Positions 38,285 to 47,452 of a stretch of 64,000 bases of DNA are shown here, one piece after another. The notes under the pieces are model-generated. The model was not told the DNA's origin and searched no databases. It worked only from the letters and a program-made list of their open reading frames with translations. This DNA is from Acinetobacter sp. Marseille-Q1618. Its GTDB lineage: Bacteria; Pseudomonadota; Gammaproteobacteria; Pseudomonadales; Moraxellaceae. The translations under genes were made by a program, and so were the position numbers. Within the stretch, counting starts at the first letter, position 1; each line of letters starts with the position of its first letter. The stretch is from NCBI RefSeq assembly GCF_902809855.1, contig NZ_CADDWJ010000003.1, forward strand, positions 1 to 64,000, given 5' to 3'.

Positions 38285-38887
38285 ATGACTGAATGGATTA
38301 TTTCCATTATGGAGCAATTGGGCTATTTTGGTATTGCCCTGCTCATGTTTTTAGACAATGTCTTCCCTCCTATTCCCTCAGAAATCATTATGCCTTCAGC
38401 AGGTCTTGCGGCTTCGCAAGGCAAGCTTGTGCTTACAGGGGTGATTATTGCAGGAAGTTTAGGCTCATTAATTGCTGCGGCTTTGTTGTATTGGATTGGT
38501 CATAAAATTTCCCAAAAAATTCTATTTGAATGGGTTGAGCGTTATGGCAAATATCTTTTCTTAAAATCTGCTGATGTTGAAAAATCTTTGGATTGGTTTG
38601 AAAAATATGGACACCGTATCGTATTTTTTGGACGTATGATTCCAGCAGTTCGCTCCTTGATCAGTATTCCTGCGGGTATGAGTGATATGCCCTTTTGGAA
38701 ATTTATGCTGTATAGCGGACTAGGTACGATCATTTGGACAACATTTTTAGCCTGTGTCGGATTTTATTTCGGTGAAAATCAAGCCTTAATGCATCAAATA
38801 TTTAGCCGTGTAAGTTATATAATCATTGCAATTGTCGTCATAATTGTACTTTGGATTGTATATCGTCGATATCAGCGCAAACCTTAG
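38285..38887 (+). CDS. DedA-family membrane protein
   Basis: The 200-aa inner-membrane protein carries the DedA (SNARE-associated/VTT) domain. Landmarks are FLDNVFPPIPSEIIMPSAG near the N-terminus and FFGRMIPAVRSLISIPAGM in the middle. DedA proteins are undecaprenyl-phosphate or phospholipid flippases and affect membrane-potential and drug tolerance. Which substrate this member moves is not visible. Confidence 0.92.
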   Translation: MTEWIISIMEQLGYFGIALLMFLDNVFPPIPSEIIMPSAGLAASQGKLVLTGVIIAGSLGSLIAAALLYWIGHKISQKILFEWVERYGKYLFLKSADVEKSLDWFEKYGHRIVFFGRMIPAVRSLISIPAGMSDMPFWKFMLYSGLGTIIWTTFLACVGFYFGENQALMHQIFSRVSYIIIAIVVIIVLWIVYRRYQRKP

Positions 38888-38965
38888 GCTAAAACTCAGC
38901 ACGCAAGCTCACTTAAAAAATGCTAAACTATAAGTCATTGCTTTGATTTATATTTAGGAATAAGA

Positions 38966-39379
38966 ATGAAGCATTACTATTTACATTTTGCTGCTGTGTA
39001 TGCCATTGCTTTAATTTTGCTTTTATTCATTCTTATTTTTATTTTTCCATTGGGTTATGCATCATTATTTCCGACGTTAATCCTTGCAGCATTGATCAGT
39101 ATTCACCACTTTTTTAAACGTGAACAACGTTTAGCTTCTGCTGAAGAAAAAATACAATTGATTTGGGGACTCAGTGCGGTTGCCATCGTGATTGGTAGCT
39201 TTTTTACTTTATTTTTGGTGTTAATGAATCCGAATGCCGAACAAATTTTAAAATCAGCAGATCAAGCGGGTTTAGGCTTATCTGCTGTGATTATGTTATG
39301 TATGGTTGCAATCCATGCTGCAATATTTTCAATTGTTTATTTGATTTCTGCAAAGTTATTTTTGAATAGAAAACATTAA
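38966..39379 (+). CDS. ABZJ_00895-like small integral membrane protein
   Basis: The 137-aa protein has four predicted membrane segments and a short charged loop (HHFFKREQRLASAEEKIQ). It resembles the Acinetobacter-restricted ABZJ_00895 family as I remember it, but I cannot check this. AGGAATAAG precedes the ATG. Its last four bases overlap the end of the convergent merR gene. Function unknown. Confidence 0.7.
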   Translation: MKHYYLHFAAVYAIALILLLFILIFIFPLGYASLFPTLILAALISIHHFFKREQRLASAEEKIQLIWGLSAVAIVIGSFFTLFLVLMNPNAEQILKSADQAGLGLSAVIMLCMVAIHAAIFSIVYLISAKLFLNRKH

Positions 39380-39768
39380 TGCTTCATGCCATATAGCTGC
39401 ATAATTCTTTGAAATTTAGGACATTGCAAAGGATTATCAAACGTACATTGGGCAACATGGCGCAGACCTGTTCTTAACATATCAAGCTCTTGAATATATT
39501 GGTCAATCATCTCAGCCTTTTTCAACAAAACATCTTTGGCAATCGGTGTATCTTTCACTGCAAGCATTTGTTTTAGTTCGTCCAAACTAAACTCAGCCTT
39601 TTTACCTAAAGTAATCAACTGCAATGTTGCAATGACATCTTTAGAAAAAACTCGCTGTAAACCTTTACGTCCAATTGAGTGAATTAGACCGATGTCTTCG
39701 TAATAACGCAAAGTTGAACTTGAAATTTTAAATAGTGTTGCCAGTTCTGAAATCGTAATTTCTTGCAT
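39376..39768 (-). CDS. MerR-family transcriptional regulator
   Basis: The 130-aa product has the MerR winged helix (ISELATLFKISSSTLRYYED) and a dimerisation coiled coil. The C-terminus carries a CPKFQRIM segment with one further upstream Cys (AQCTF). That cysteine pattern is not the CueR or SoxR metal-site spacing, so the signal is unknown. It is divergent from a DUF2938 gene, and a 19-bp-spacer promoter with a dyad lies between them. Confidence 0.9.
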   Translation of the reverse strand: MQEITISELATLFKISSSTLRYYEDIGLIHSIGRKGLQRVFSKDVIATLQLITLGKKAEFSLDELKQMLAVKDTPIAKDVLLKKAEMIDQYIQELDMLRTGLRHVAQCTFDNPLQCPKFQRIMQLYGMKH

Positions 39769-39798
39769 TGACTTAAAGCTGACTTGAAGTTGTAAGAT
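39768..39798 (+). promoter_or_regulatory. MerR-type promoter with 19-bp spacer
   Basis: TTGACT (39768-39773) and TAAGAT (39793-39798) are separated by exactly 19 bases, the elongated spacing that MerR proteins correct. Inside it lies the dyad ACTTAAAG-CTGA-CTTGAAGT (39771-39790), with seven of eight positions matching. It points at the DUF2938 gene, and its -35 overlaps the merR start codon. Confidence 0.75.
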
Positions 39799-39828
39799 GA
39801 TTTCAGTGTATAAAATCAGCGTGAAAAC

Positions 39829-40314
39829 ATGAACCTTTTGATTGTAAGTTTTAATGTCATCTTGATCGGTATCGGTGCAACGTTACTAATTGATCTATGG
39901 GCATTTTTACTCAAAAAATTATTTAATATTCCTGCTTTAAATTATGCTGTGCTAGGTAGACGGGTCTTAATTTTTCTATATTCTGGAAAATTTAAACATC
40001 AAAATATACAGCAAGCACCACCACAAAATTTTGAACATGCTTTCGGTTGGACATTGCATTATTTGATTGGGATTATTTTTGCTTTATGTTTTATTTTGAT
40101 GGTTGGCACGACTTGGCTACAGCATCCTGATTTATTTTCTGCGATATATTTTGGTATAGCGACAGCATTCTTTCCATTTTTAATTATGCAGCCATGTTTA
40201 GGAATGGGATTTTTTGCTTCTAAAACGGCAGAACCTTGGAAAGCTCGTCTTAAAAGCTTGGTGACACATACCTTGTTTGGTGTAGGGTTGTTTTTGAGCG
40301 CACTGATTTTATAA
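39829..40314 (+). CDS. DUF2938-family membrane protein
   Basis: The 161-aa inner-membrane protein has four predicted membrane segments. The family features are an N-terminal IGATLLIDLWAFLLKKLF and a central HAFGWTLHYLIGIIFAL, with CLGMGFFASKT near the end. The molecular function of DUF2938 is not known. The promoter geometry upstream makes it the likely target of the divergent MerR regulator. Confidence 0.85.
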   Translation: MNLLIVSFNVILIGIGATLLIDLWAFLLKKLFNIPALNYAVLGRRVLIFLYSGKFKHQNIQQAPPQNFEHAFGWTLHYLIGIIFALCFILMVGTTWLQHPDLFSAIYFGIATAFFPFLIMQPCLGMGFFASKTAEPWKARLKSLVTHTLFGVGLFLSALIL

Positions 40315-40361
40315 AAATCTCGTAGCCACAAACATGTACTTTAGTTAATGTTCCAATCTAC

Positions 40362-40392
40362 AAAAAAAAGCACCTTTCAAAGGTGCTTTTTC
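40362..40392. terminator. Bidirectional terminator between DUF2938 and UPF0149 genes
   Basis: AAAAGCACCTT pairs with AAGGTGCTTTT around a short loop, with A- and T-runs on the two sides. Confidence 0.85.
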
Positions 40393-40405
40393 TCAAACTT
40401 TTATT

Positions 40406-40930
40406 TTATTGTTCTGAATGGTACATCAAATAAATTTCATTCAAATTATCTGGAATTTCTTCAGCAAGCTCATCCATCAACTGACCATTACGGCGGAAAG
40501 ATTCCATTTGTGGGTCTTCTTCATCCACACCACTAAACACCATAATCGGTAAAGTTAAATCAACCAATTGCTCTTCAAACTCATCGGTAAACCACGCCTC
40601 TTCGTTTAAGAACATCGCATCGACAAAACCAACTGACCAATCACCTAAACTCGAATCAACATCCGCCTCTTCAATTTCAAAAGGAAACTCCACGCCTTCT
40701 TCATTGGATAATTTTTGACGAATATCATCTAACCATAATTTAATTTGCGCAATGATTTCTTTTGGTGCTTTGCTTTGATTGCCTTCAAAAAGCTCGTCTA
40801 ACCAACGATCAAATTTTGGACCTACAGCAATTGCACATAAAAAACCATGAGTCGCTGCGAAATCTAGACCATACTCATTTTGGTCGCCATCTAGATAGTC
40901 ACTTAACTGGTCTAAATCTAAAGCACTCAT
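40406..40930 (-). CDS. UPF0149/YgfB-family protein
   Basis: The 174-aa acidic cytoplasmic protein matches YgfB/YecA-type UPF0149 proteins: it starts with a helical region (THGFLCAIAVGPK) and contains DSSLGDWSVGFVDAMFLNEE. The SEC-C zinc motif of the YecA branch is absent. The role in Acinetobacter is unknown; YgfB affects beta-lactam resistance control in Pseudomonas. The small acidic PA3496-like gene follows upstream on the same strand. Confidence 0.82.
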   Translation of the reverse strand: MSALDLDQLSDYLDGDQNEYGLDFAATHGFLCAIAVGPKFDRWLDELFEGNQSKAPKEIIAQIKLWLDDIRQKLSNEEGVEFPFEIEEADVDSSLGDWSVGFVDAMFLNEEAWFTDEFEEQLVDLTLPIMVFSGVDEEDPQMESFRRNGQLMDELAEEIPDNLNEIYLMYHSEQ

Positions 40931-40998
40931 TTTGTTTCCAATTGATTTTAATTACGGTAAAAGCATAGCATTTTTTAAATGGCTATGCCTAATCAGTT

Positions 40999-41208
40999 TT
41001 ATGCTTCATCATCTTCAAAATCATCGTCATCATCGAAGTCATAATCAAAATCTTTCAACTCTCGATCAAGGCGACGTTGAGCAAGTAAATCATCGATTAA
41101 ACGACGTTTTTCTAATGATTCTTTGGCGCTAATTTTGTTTGATGACTCATCAAAACTAACATCATCATCACCGTAGTTATCATCTAGTTCAAAATCTGTA
41201 GAAGACAC
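40999..41208 (-). CDS. PA3496-family small acidic protein
   Basis: The 69-aa product is very acidic, with an Asp-rich tail (DFDDDDDFEDDEA) and a basic central helix (EKRRLIDDLLAQRRLDREL). This layout matches the PA3496-type putative envelope-integrity proteins. It is 68 bp upstream of the UPF0149 gene on the same strand, so the two may be cotranscribed. Confidence 0.75.
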   Translation of the reverse strand: MSSTDFELDDNYGDDDVSFDESSNKISAKESLEKRRLIDDLLAQRRLDRELKDFDYDFDDDDDFEDDEA

Positions 41209-41595
41209 TAAAACTACCTCATAATGAAAAAATGTGAATGGGTCTAGCCGCTATTTATCTTTGTTCAGAAATCTTGTCAAGTTTTATTTAATTTTTTTTT
41301 ATTTTTCTATCAAATTGGGCTTTTTTTGTGCCGAATTTTATGGCATGATATAATCCACCCTACGTCCTTCTATTTTGATGACTCATTTTGAGTGTTTGTA
41401 AATAGAAATACGTTTAAGGGCTGAGCTTGAAAATAACAAATTCATCCCCATTTTATTCACAGAAACCAATTTTCATTATTTTATCAGACCCTATTTTACT
41501 GATGAAATGCGCAAGCTTTTCCCATTCACATTGTTATGGGGGTATGAGCATGCACGGTTTTTTACTGCCACAGATTCAACGAGAAGAGAGTAAAG
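41209..41595. other. Upstream region of rpoD
   Basis: A promoter-like pair, TTGTGC (41326-41331) and a consensus TATAAT (41349-41354) with a 17-bp spacer, probably drives rpoD with a leader of about 240 bases. A long T-run precedes it. An open frame at 41427-41642 overlaps the rpoD start in another frame and looks non-coding. Confidence 0.5.
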
Positions 41596-43485
41596 ATGAG
41601 CGATATGCATTCCCCTACTTCACAAGTAGCGGCTCTGATTAGCCGAGGCAAAGAACAAGGTTACTTAACCTATGCTGAGGTTAACGATCATCTCCCAGAC
41701 TCAATCACAGAAAGTGAACAGATTGAAGACATTATTCAAATGCTTCAAGACGTGGGGATTCCTGTACATGAACGTGCACCCGAATCTGACGATGCAATGT
41801 TCGAAGGTAACAGTGAAGCAACAGATGAAGTTGCTGAAGAAGAAGCTGCTGCAGTTCTTGCCTCTGTAGAAAATGAACCTGGTCGTACAACTGACCCTGT
41901 GCGTATGTATATGCGTGAAATGGGAACTGTTGAACTTTTAACCCGTGAAGGCGAGATCAGTATTGCAAAACGTATCGAAGAAGGTATTCGTGACGTTTTA
42001 CATTCAATTGCGTATTGGCCAAATGCGGTAGAAGTCGTTTTACAAGAATATAAAGATTATGAAGCAGGTGAACGCCGTTTAGCAGATATTTTATCAGGTT
42101 ATTTAGACCCTGAATCAGATGAAGCTATTCCTGAAGTTTTAGAAGAGGAAGCTGAAGAAATTGATGAGGAAGAAGAAGCATCAAAAAAACCAACCAAAGA
42201 TGTGAAGTTGGATGATGATGACGAAGAGGAAGAAGCTGAAAGCGAAGATGAATCTGAAGGTGAATCTGGACCTGATCCTGAAATTGCTAAAGCACGTTTT
42301 GAAGAGTTAGAAACAGTTTGGAATACAGCGAAACAAGCCATTGCAAAATCAGGTCGTAACAGCCCTGAAAGTAAAGAAGCAATGGAGGCACTTGCAAGTG
42401 TATTTATGATGTTTAAATTTACACCACGTTTATTTGACATCATTTCAGAAATGATTCGTGGCACACATGAGCAAATCCGCACCTCTGAACGTGAAGTCAT
42501 GCGTTATGCAGTACGTCGTGGTCGTATGGATCGCACGCAATTCCGCACATCATTCCCTGGTCAAGAATCAAATCCAGCGTGGTTGGATGAACAAATTGCC
42601 AAAGCACCCGCTGAGCTCAAAGGCTACTTAGAAAAAGTTCGTCCAGATGTGTTAGCTTTCCAACAAAAGATAGCTGATATTGAAAAAGAATTAGATCTAG
42701 ATGTGAAAGGCATCAAAGATATTTCTAAACGTATGGCAATAGGTGAAGCAAAAGCACGCCGTGCGAAAAAAGAAATGGTCGAAGCCAACTTACGTTTGGT
42801 GATTTCAATTGCGAAAAAATACACCAATCGTGGCTTACAATTCCTTGATTTAATTCAAGAAGGTAACATCGGCTTAATGAAAGCGGTAGACAAGTTTGAA
42901 TATCGTCGTGGTTATAAATTCTCGACGTATGCAACGTGGTGGATTCGTCAGGCGATCACACGTTCGATTGCTGACCAAGCACGTACTATTCGTATCCCTG
43001 TCCATATGATTGAAACAATTAACAAGATCAACCGCGTATCTCGTCAATTGTTACAAGAAATGGGACGTGAACCTACACCTGAGGAATTAGGTGAACGTTT
43101 AGAAATGGATGAAGTAAAAGTTCGTAAAGTGCTTAAGATCGCCAAAGAGCCAATTTCGATGGAAACACCGATCGGTGATGATGAAGATTCGCATCTTGGG
43201 GACTTTATTGAAGATGGCAACATCACTTCTCCAGTCGATGCTGCAACGTCTGAAGGCTTAAAAGAAGCAACCCGTGAAGTTTTAGAGAACTTAACTGAAC
43301 GTGAAGCCAAAGTATTAAAAATGCGTTTTGGTATCGACATGCCAACCGACCATACTTTGGAAGAAGTAGGTAAACAATTTGATGTAACACGTGAACGTAT
43401 TCGTCAGATTGAGGCAAAAGCTTTGCGTAAATTACGTCATCCTTCACGTTCTGAACATTTACGTTCATTCTTGGAAAATGACTAA
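41596..43485 (+). CDS. rpoD: Housekeeping RNA polymerase sigma factor (sigma-70)
   Basis: The 629-aa product has the N-terminal region 1.1, region 1.2 ([11 protein letters not shown]), a very acidic non-conserved insert (about residues 175-230), region 2 ([30 protein letters not shown]), region 3, and region 4 with the -35 recognition helix ([18 protein letters not shown]). Length and order match other gammaproteobacterial RpoD. The ATG follows GAAGAGAG. It probably has its own promoter at about 41.33 kb. Confidence 0.97.
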   Translation: MSDMHSPTSQVAALISRGKEQGYLTYAEVNDHLPDSITESEQIEDIIQMLQDVGIPVHERAPESDDAMFEGNSEATDEVAEEEAAAVLASVENEPGRTTDPVRMYMREMGTVELLTREGEISIAKRIEEGIRDVLHSIAYWPNAVEVVLQEYKDYEAGERRLADILSGYLDPESDEAIPEVLEEEAEEIDEEEEASKKPTKDVKLDDDDEEEEAESEDESEGESGPDPEIAKARFEELETVWNTAKQAIAKSGRNSPESKEAMEALASVFMMFKFTPRLFDIISEMIRGTHEQIRTSEREVMRYAVRRGRMDRTQFRTSFPGQESNPAWLDEQIAKAPAELKGYLEKVRPDVLAFQQKIADIEKELDLDVKGIKDISKRMAIGEAKARRAKKEMVEANLRLVISIAKKYTNRGLQFLDLIQEGNIGLMKAVDKFEYRRGYKFSTYATWWIRQAITRSIADQARTIRIPVHMIETINKINRVSRQLLQEMGREPTPEELGERLEMDEVKVRKVLKIAKEPISMETPIGDDEDSHLGDFIEDGNITSPVDAATSEGLKEATREVLENLTEREAKVLKMRFGIDMPTDHTLEEVGKQFDVTRERIRQIEAKALRKLRHPSRSEHLRSFLEND

Positions 43486-43554
43486 TTACTCATCCTAAAA
43501 TGGAGACTTGAAAATTTTTCATTCATCTCCATTTATTGATTATGAGAAATACAG

Positions 43555-43574
43555 CGCCTGCACTTTTGCAGGCG
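43555..43574 (+). repeat. GC-rich hairpin between rpoD and DUF493 gene
   Basis: CGCCTGCA and TGCAGGCG form a perfect stem with a four-base loop. Only short Ts follow. A weaker hairpin (AAATGGAGA with TCTCCATTT, 43498-43534) lies just before it, so the pair may together end rpoD transcription. Confidence 0.5.
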
Positions 43575-43597
43575 TTGTTGATAATTTGAGGTGAAAC

Positions 43598-43885
43598 ATG
43601 TTAGACCGCACACCATCTCGTGAATTACGCGAAGATCTTTGGGTATTTCCAATGGATTATCCAATCAAATTGATTGGTGATGCTGGAGAAGAATTACGTG
43701 GTGCAGTTATTGAAATTTTGGTAAAACATTTTCCAGAGTTTGATGAAGCAACGCTCAAAGTTCAACCTTCACGTACAGGTAAATACCACTCTATCACTGC
43801 GCAATTACGTTTTGATGAGCTTGAGCAAGTGCATCAATTATATGCAGATTTGGCTGCTTGCCCATTGATTAAAACTGCATTGTAA
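43598..43885 (+). CDS. DUF493/YbeD-family protein
   Basis: The 95-aa product has the DUF493 length and motifs (LWVFPMDYPIKLIGD at the start, PSRTGKYHSITAQLRF in the middle). YbeD adopts an ACT-like fold. In many proteobacteria it lies beside lipB, which here is about 2.3 kb away rather than adjacent. GAGG precedes the ATG. Confidence 0.88.
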   Translation: MLDRTPSRELREDLWVFPMDYPIKLIGDAGEELRGAVIEILVKHFPEFDEATLKVQPSRTGKYHSITAQLRFDELEQVHQLYADLAACPLIKTAL

Positions 43886-43903
43886 TCATCTAGTCAGAAA
43901 TTA

Positions 43904-43935
43904 AAAATCAGAGCCGATTGACTCTGATTTTTTAT
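43904..43935. terminator. Bidirectional terminator after DUF493 gene
   Basis: AAAATCAGAG (43904-43913) pairs with CTCTGATTTT (43922-43931), followed by Ts. It separates convergent genes. Confidence 0.8.
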
Positions 43936-43966
43936 GGCAATATAGTCGAAATCTAGTCCATTTTTC

Positions 43967-44851
43967 TTAAAAACCATAGGCTTTAAAATAATAAGCTGCC
44001 AATTGGTCGTTGCCTTCGTGACGTGGATTATAAGAAGGCTTCATCCAGTTTCCTACTGATTTTATTAAATATTTTACAGAAGGCAAACGCGCAGTTTGTT
44101 CAAACTCTTTTTCAATTTCTTTTAAAATTCCCAACATTGAAGTCGGTAATTGACCTTTTTTCAAATTTGAATCTTGTTCAATCGTAAAGCGGATCGCACG
44201 TGTCCACAGGATGACAAACAATGGAAATACCAAACTCATGGTAAACTGACGACCCACATAAAAACCAAGTTTGGTTTTGCATAAATATTCAAATAAATCA
44301 AATGCAACGGAACGATGTTCAACTTCTTCTGCGCCATGCCAACGGATCAAACGTAGAATTTCAGGATCAAAATTATTGATTGCCTTTTCTTCTAAGACCC
44401 ACATGCCCAAAATACTGGTAAAATGCTCAATCGCAGCAATCACACCCACCTGAAAAACCAGCCATTTTTTGCCAAACAACTTAGCTAACCATCGTTGTTT
44501 TAAAGGTAACTCATCGACCAAATCTTTAAATAAAACTTCTGTTATATGTACAAAGCTAGATAAATCAATGCCATGTTCTTTATAAAAATCAATTACATTA
44601 CTATGTGAACGAGAGTGAATTGCTTCTTGTCCAATAAAACCTTTGACATCGGCATACAGTTGCGGATCGGTAATTTCTGGCAAAACCCGATTAAATACTC
44701 GACAAAACCATAATTCACCTTGTGGTAGAAGAATATGCAAAGGATTAATTGCATGGGTCACAAAAGGCGTTTCAGCCCAATAAATCGGTGATTGTGTCAA
44801 ATCAAACTTTACTTTACGTGCTTGAATCAAATGTTCTACAGCTGCATTCAT
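43967..44851 (-). CDS. Putative metal-dependent hydrolase (PF10118 family)
   Basis: The 294-aa product is helical and has paired acidic/His motifs (FIGQEAIHSRSH and WHGAEEVEHRSVAFD) like ferritin-type diiron proteins. This is the PF10118 predicted metal-dependent hydrolase family. No signal peptide is present. Members are often near lipid genes, but the reaction is unknown. It lies 76 bp downstream of the M24 peptidase gene on the same strand, so the two may form an operon. Confidence 0.82.
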   Translation of the reverse strand: MNAAVEHLIQARKVKFDLTQSPIYWAETPFVTHAINPLHILLPQGELWFCRVFNRVLPEITDPQLYADVKGFIGQEAIHSRSHSNVIDFYKEHGIDLSSFVHITEVLFKDLVDELPLKQRWLAKLFGKKWLVFQVGVIAAIEHFTSILGMWVLEEKAINNFDPEILRLIRWHGAEEVEHRSVAFDLFEYLCKTKLGFYVGRQFTMSLVFPLFVILWTRAIRFTIEQDSNLKKGQLPTSMLGILKEIEKEFEQTARLPSVKYLIKSVGNWMKPSYNPRHEGNDQLAAYYFKAYGF

Positions 44852-44927
44852 TTTATTTTCCTTTTGATGCAGTGGGTGAAGGCTCTTTTCAAACCCTCAC
44901 ACCAAGTTATATTTAAAAAATTCTCAG

Positions 44928-45830
44928 TTAAGCAATCGCTTTTTGCTCAGGAATTACAATATTACGCTCACGCCAACGACGCATTTGCGGTGTTTCATCA
45001 TCCAACCAATAGGCATCATCATCGGTGATCACCAACATTTCTTCCCATTTTGCACCGACTCCATTTAAACCAAGATGTGGCTCTACCGCCCACAAACCTG
45101 CAACAGGTTTATGGTCTGCCATTTTTCCTGAGTTCCAAATCGGTGACCAACCTTGTACCGCACCCGTACCAATCAAACGCCCTAAAGTTTTTAAAGAATC
45201 AATACCAAAACCAAAGAGTGTTTTTGGGTCTTTATTTTGATGACTTGATGAAATTTTAGAAACTTCATGTGCTAGAGTTTCAAATGGATAAGCTTTGTGG
45301 CGTGCTTCATAGCCTTTTAAATCAATAAAATGATCGACTTGTTGACTGATTTCTCGAATAGTTCTGCGCTCTTTAACAAGCTCCAAAATTTTCTCACGGA
45401 AAAATGCCAAGTCATCCATCACCTGCTCTAATACAGGGTTTTCCCCCAAACACCCTGTATAACCAATATCTGCCATGTATTCACCTAAAATCGGTGCATT
45501 GTCCAAAATAAATGGCATACCTTCTTCTAAACGTTTATTGGTTGGAAAAAACTGCAACGCAATTTTAAAGTTATTAAATGCAGTACGTTCACCAAACCAT
45601 GCAAAAGGTGCATGGAAGAAGTCCGTCACCCCATGATCTAATAACCAGACTTTTTGCATTTTTGCCGCTTGCTTTTCAGTCATACCCGGCTTCAGCTCTT
45701 TGGCAACTTCTTCAGCGCATTGATAAGCCAAACGTTGAACTTTTCTAAACTCAGCCAGTTCATCTACAGTTGGATATTGTAATTGATGCTGCGTATATTG
45801 AAAAAATGGTGAAAAAATTGGCATGTGCAT
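44928..45830 (-). CDS. M24-family metallopeptidase-like protein
   Basis: The 300-aa product has the pita-bread fold of Xaa-Pro aminopeptidase/creatinase relatives. Visible family parts are KPGMTEKQAAKMQ, FILDNAPILGEYMADIGYTG (metal-binding Asp pair region) and HLGLNGVGAKWEEMLVI near the end. No separate N-terminal domain is present. The substrate is unknown. Two ATGs (45830 and 45824) are possible. It probably shares a transcript with the PF10118 gene. Confidence 0.8.
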   Translation of the reverse strand: MHMPIFSPFFQYTQHQLQYPTVDELAEFRKVQRLAYQCAEEVAKELKPGMTEKQAAKMQKVWLLDHGVTDFFHAPFAWFGERTAFNNFKIALQFFPTNKRLEEGMPFILDNAPILGEYMADIGYTGCLGENPVLEQVMDDLAFFREKILELVKERRTIREISQQVDHFIDLKGYEARHKAYPFETLAHEVSKISSSHQNKDPKTLFGFGIDSLKTLGRLIGTGAVQGWSPIWNSGKMADHKPVAGLWAVEPHLGLNGVGAKWEEMLVITDDDAYWLDDETPQMRRWRERNIVIPEQKAIA

Positions 45831-46177
45831 CCCTCTACAATCATCCTAAAAATGCTTTATTTTTAGTTTTATTTGATAAGCAATTTAGTCAATTTACTGC
45901 TTAACAAAAATATCAAAGCATTTTTAAAAAAATAAATTAAAAATATTAAATACAAACACATAATCTAAAAATAAGTGTGTATTTAGTTTGCTTGCGTATA
46001 ATATAAATTGTCATTTGAGCAAATTTAAAATTATTAAGGGTCAAATTATATCAATTAAGGACAATCCCATATTTTTATTAAGGGTATATTTTAAATTTAT
46101 TTGCAAATGAAAAGTACTTTCTGTCCGCAAAACATTTTAATATAAGTGAAAGTTAAAGTTTCTAATCGACATTTGTT
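45831..46177. other. AT-rich intergenic region upstream of M24 and lipB genes
   Basis: This 347-bp divergent promoter region contains a nested inverted repeat (45848-45925) next to the M24 gene and a consensus -10 (TATAAT at 45997-46002) pointing to lipB, with no clear -35. I see no gene. Confidence 0.5.
45848..45925. repeat. Nested inverted repeat in M24 5' region
   Basis: The outer arms AAAAATGCTTT (45848-45858) and AAAGCATTTTT (45915-45925) are perfect. Inside them the arms TAAGCA (45877-45882) and TGCTTA (45898-45903) also pair. It could fold as a two-part hairpin in the leader of the M24 transcript. Confidence 0.45.
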
Positions 46178-46837
46178 ATGACCGAATCCATAGGATTACC
46201 CAACTTAATTATTCGTGAATTTAACCAACTCACCCCTTATGCTGAACGCTTTCAAGACATGAAAGCCTTGACTGAACAGCGAGATGAAAATACGCCTGAT
46301 GAATTATGGATTTTGCAGCACCCTGATGTTTTAACGCAGGGACAAGCAGGAAAACCTGAGCATATTTTAATTCATACCGATATCCCTTTAGTACAAACTG
46401 ATCGAGGTGGGCAAGTAACTTGGCATGGACCAGGACAAATGGTGATTTATTTTATGTTTGATTTAAACCGTTTGAAATGGAATGTGCGTACACTGGTTTC
46501 GTATGCAGAAAACCTGATGATTGATTTGCTGAAAAAATACCATATTGAAGCCTATGCAAAACCCGATGCACCAGGTGTATATGTAAATGAGCGTAAAATC
46601 GGCTCTTTAGGTTTTAAAATTCGTAAAGGTCGCAGTTATCATGGACTGGCTTTAAATATTGATTGTAATTTAGACGGATTTCATACCATTAACCCGTGTG
46701 GTTATGCAGGTCTTGAAATGGTTCGTATCTGTGATCTTGTTGAAAATTATCCAAAATTCAATCAATTGGCACAAGATGTCGAAAACTATTTGATTGAAAG
46801 TGGCTTTTTTAATGACGTGAAAGTCATTTCACAATAA
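46178..46837 (+). CDS. lipB: Octanoyl-[acyl-carrier-protein]:protein N-octanoyltransferase
   Basis: LipB transfers octanoate from ACP to lipoyl domains, the first step of lipoate attachment. The 219-aa product shows [16 protein letters not shown], the Lys/Cys active-site residues in KIGSLGFKI and [11 protein letters not shown]. lipA is not in this window. The gene is followed by the SCP2-like gene 78 bp downstream. Confidence 0.94.
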   Translation: MTESIGLPNLIIREFNQLTPYAERFQDMKALTEQRDENTPDELWILQHPDVLTQGQAGKPEHILIHTDIPLVQTDRGGQVTWHGPGQMVIYFMFDLNRLKWNVRTLVSYAENLMIDLLKKYHIEAYAKPDAPGVYVNERKIGSLGFKIRKGRSYHGLALNIDCNLDGFHTINPCGYAGLEMVRICDLVENYPKFNQLAQDVENYLIESGFFNDVKVISQ

Positions 46838-46915
46838 ATGACTTTCTTTTTCTAGAAAAACTATTTAGAGTAATTACTCTAAAATATAAATATTACTGAA
46901 CAAAGGGATAAGCGA

Positions 46916-47449
46916 GTGATTTCAAGTAAATCTGTAAAACCCGCTTTGGAACAAGCTTATGTCAAACTCATGATGGATGTGATTGGCAGAGGTTTGGTCA
47001 TGGCGAGTCAAGTTGATGATGAAATTAGACATGAAGTATCTAAATTCCCTGCTGGCTTTGTACTTTCAATGAAAGTCTTTCCGCACGGACCTGCATTTGT
47101 TGCCAAAGTCAATGAACAGCAAAATTTAGAACTCGTAACGTCTTTACAAGGCAAACCAGATCTAACGATTACATTTAAGCATATGCATCATGCTTTTTTG
47201 GTGTTTTCTTTCCAAGAAAGTACCGCTCAAGCATTTGCCAATGACCGTATGATCGCAGATGGTGATTTATCTTATGCCATTCGTCTGGTGCGTTGTTTAA
47301 ATAGAATGGAAGCTTTAATTTTACCGAAGCTGGTTGCCGAACTTGCGGTGAAAGAATATCCACAACAATTAACGTTAAAAGAAAAATTAACTGGTGCAGC
47401 AAACATTTACCTCAAAGTTGCTCAATCATATTTAAAAGGGAGTGCATAA
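46916..47449 (+). CDS. SCP2-like sterol/lipid-binding protein
   Basis: The 177-aa product starts at a GTG with AAGGGA eight bases upstream. The central part (VTSLQGKPDLTITFKHMHHAFLVF) resembles the SCP2 lipid-binding fold, followed by a helical tail. No signal peptide is seen. It ends three bases before the iron-type alcohol dehydrogenase gene, so the two are almost certainly cotranscribed. A role in handling a hydrophobic alcohol or its CoA ester is inferred. Confidence 0.7.
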   Translation: MISSKSVKPALEQAYVKLMMDVIGRGLVMASQVDDEIRHEVSKFPAGFVLSMKVFPHGPAFVAKVNEQQNLELVTSLQGKPDLTITFKHMHHAFLVFSFQESTAQAFANDRMIADGDLSYAIRLVRCLNRMEALILPKLVAELAVKEYPQQLTLKEKLTGAANIYLKVAQSYLKGSA

Positions 47450-47452
47450 CAC

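Noticed and set aside
41427..41642. 71-codon frame overlapping the rpoD start
   Set aside because: It runs into rpoD in another frame and its sequence is not protein-like; the region is the rpoD leader.
42099..42500. 133-codon antisense frame within rpoD
   Set aside because: Ser-rich translation is the mirror of the acidic Glu/Asp codons of rpoD.
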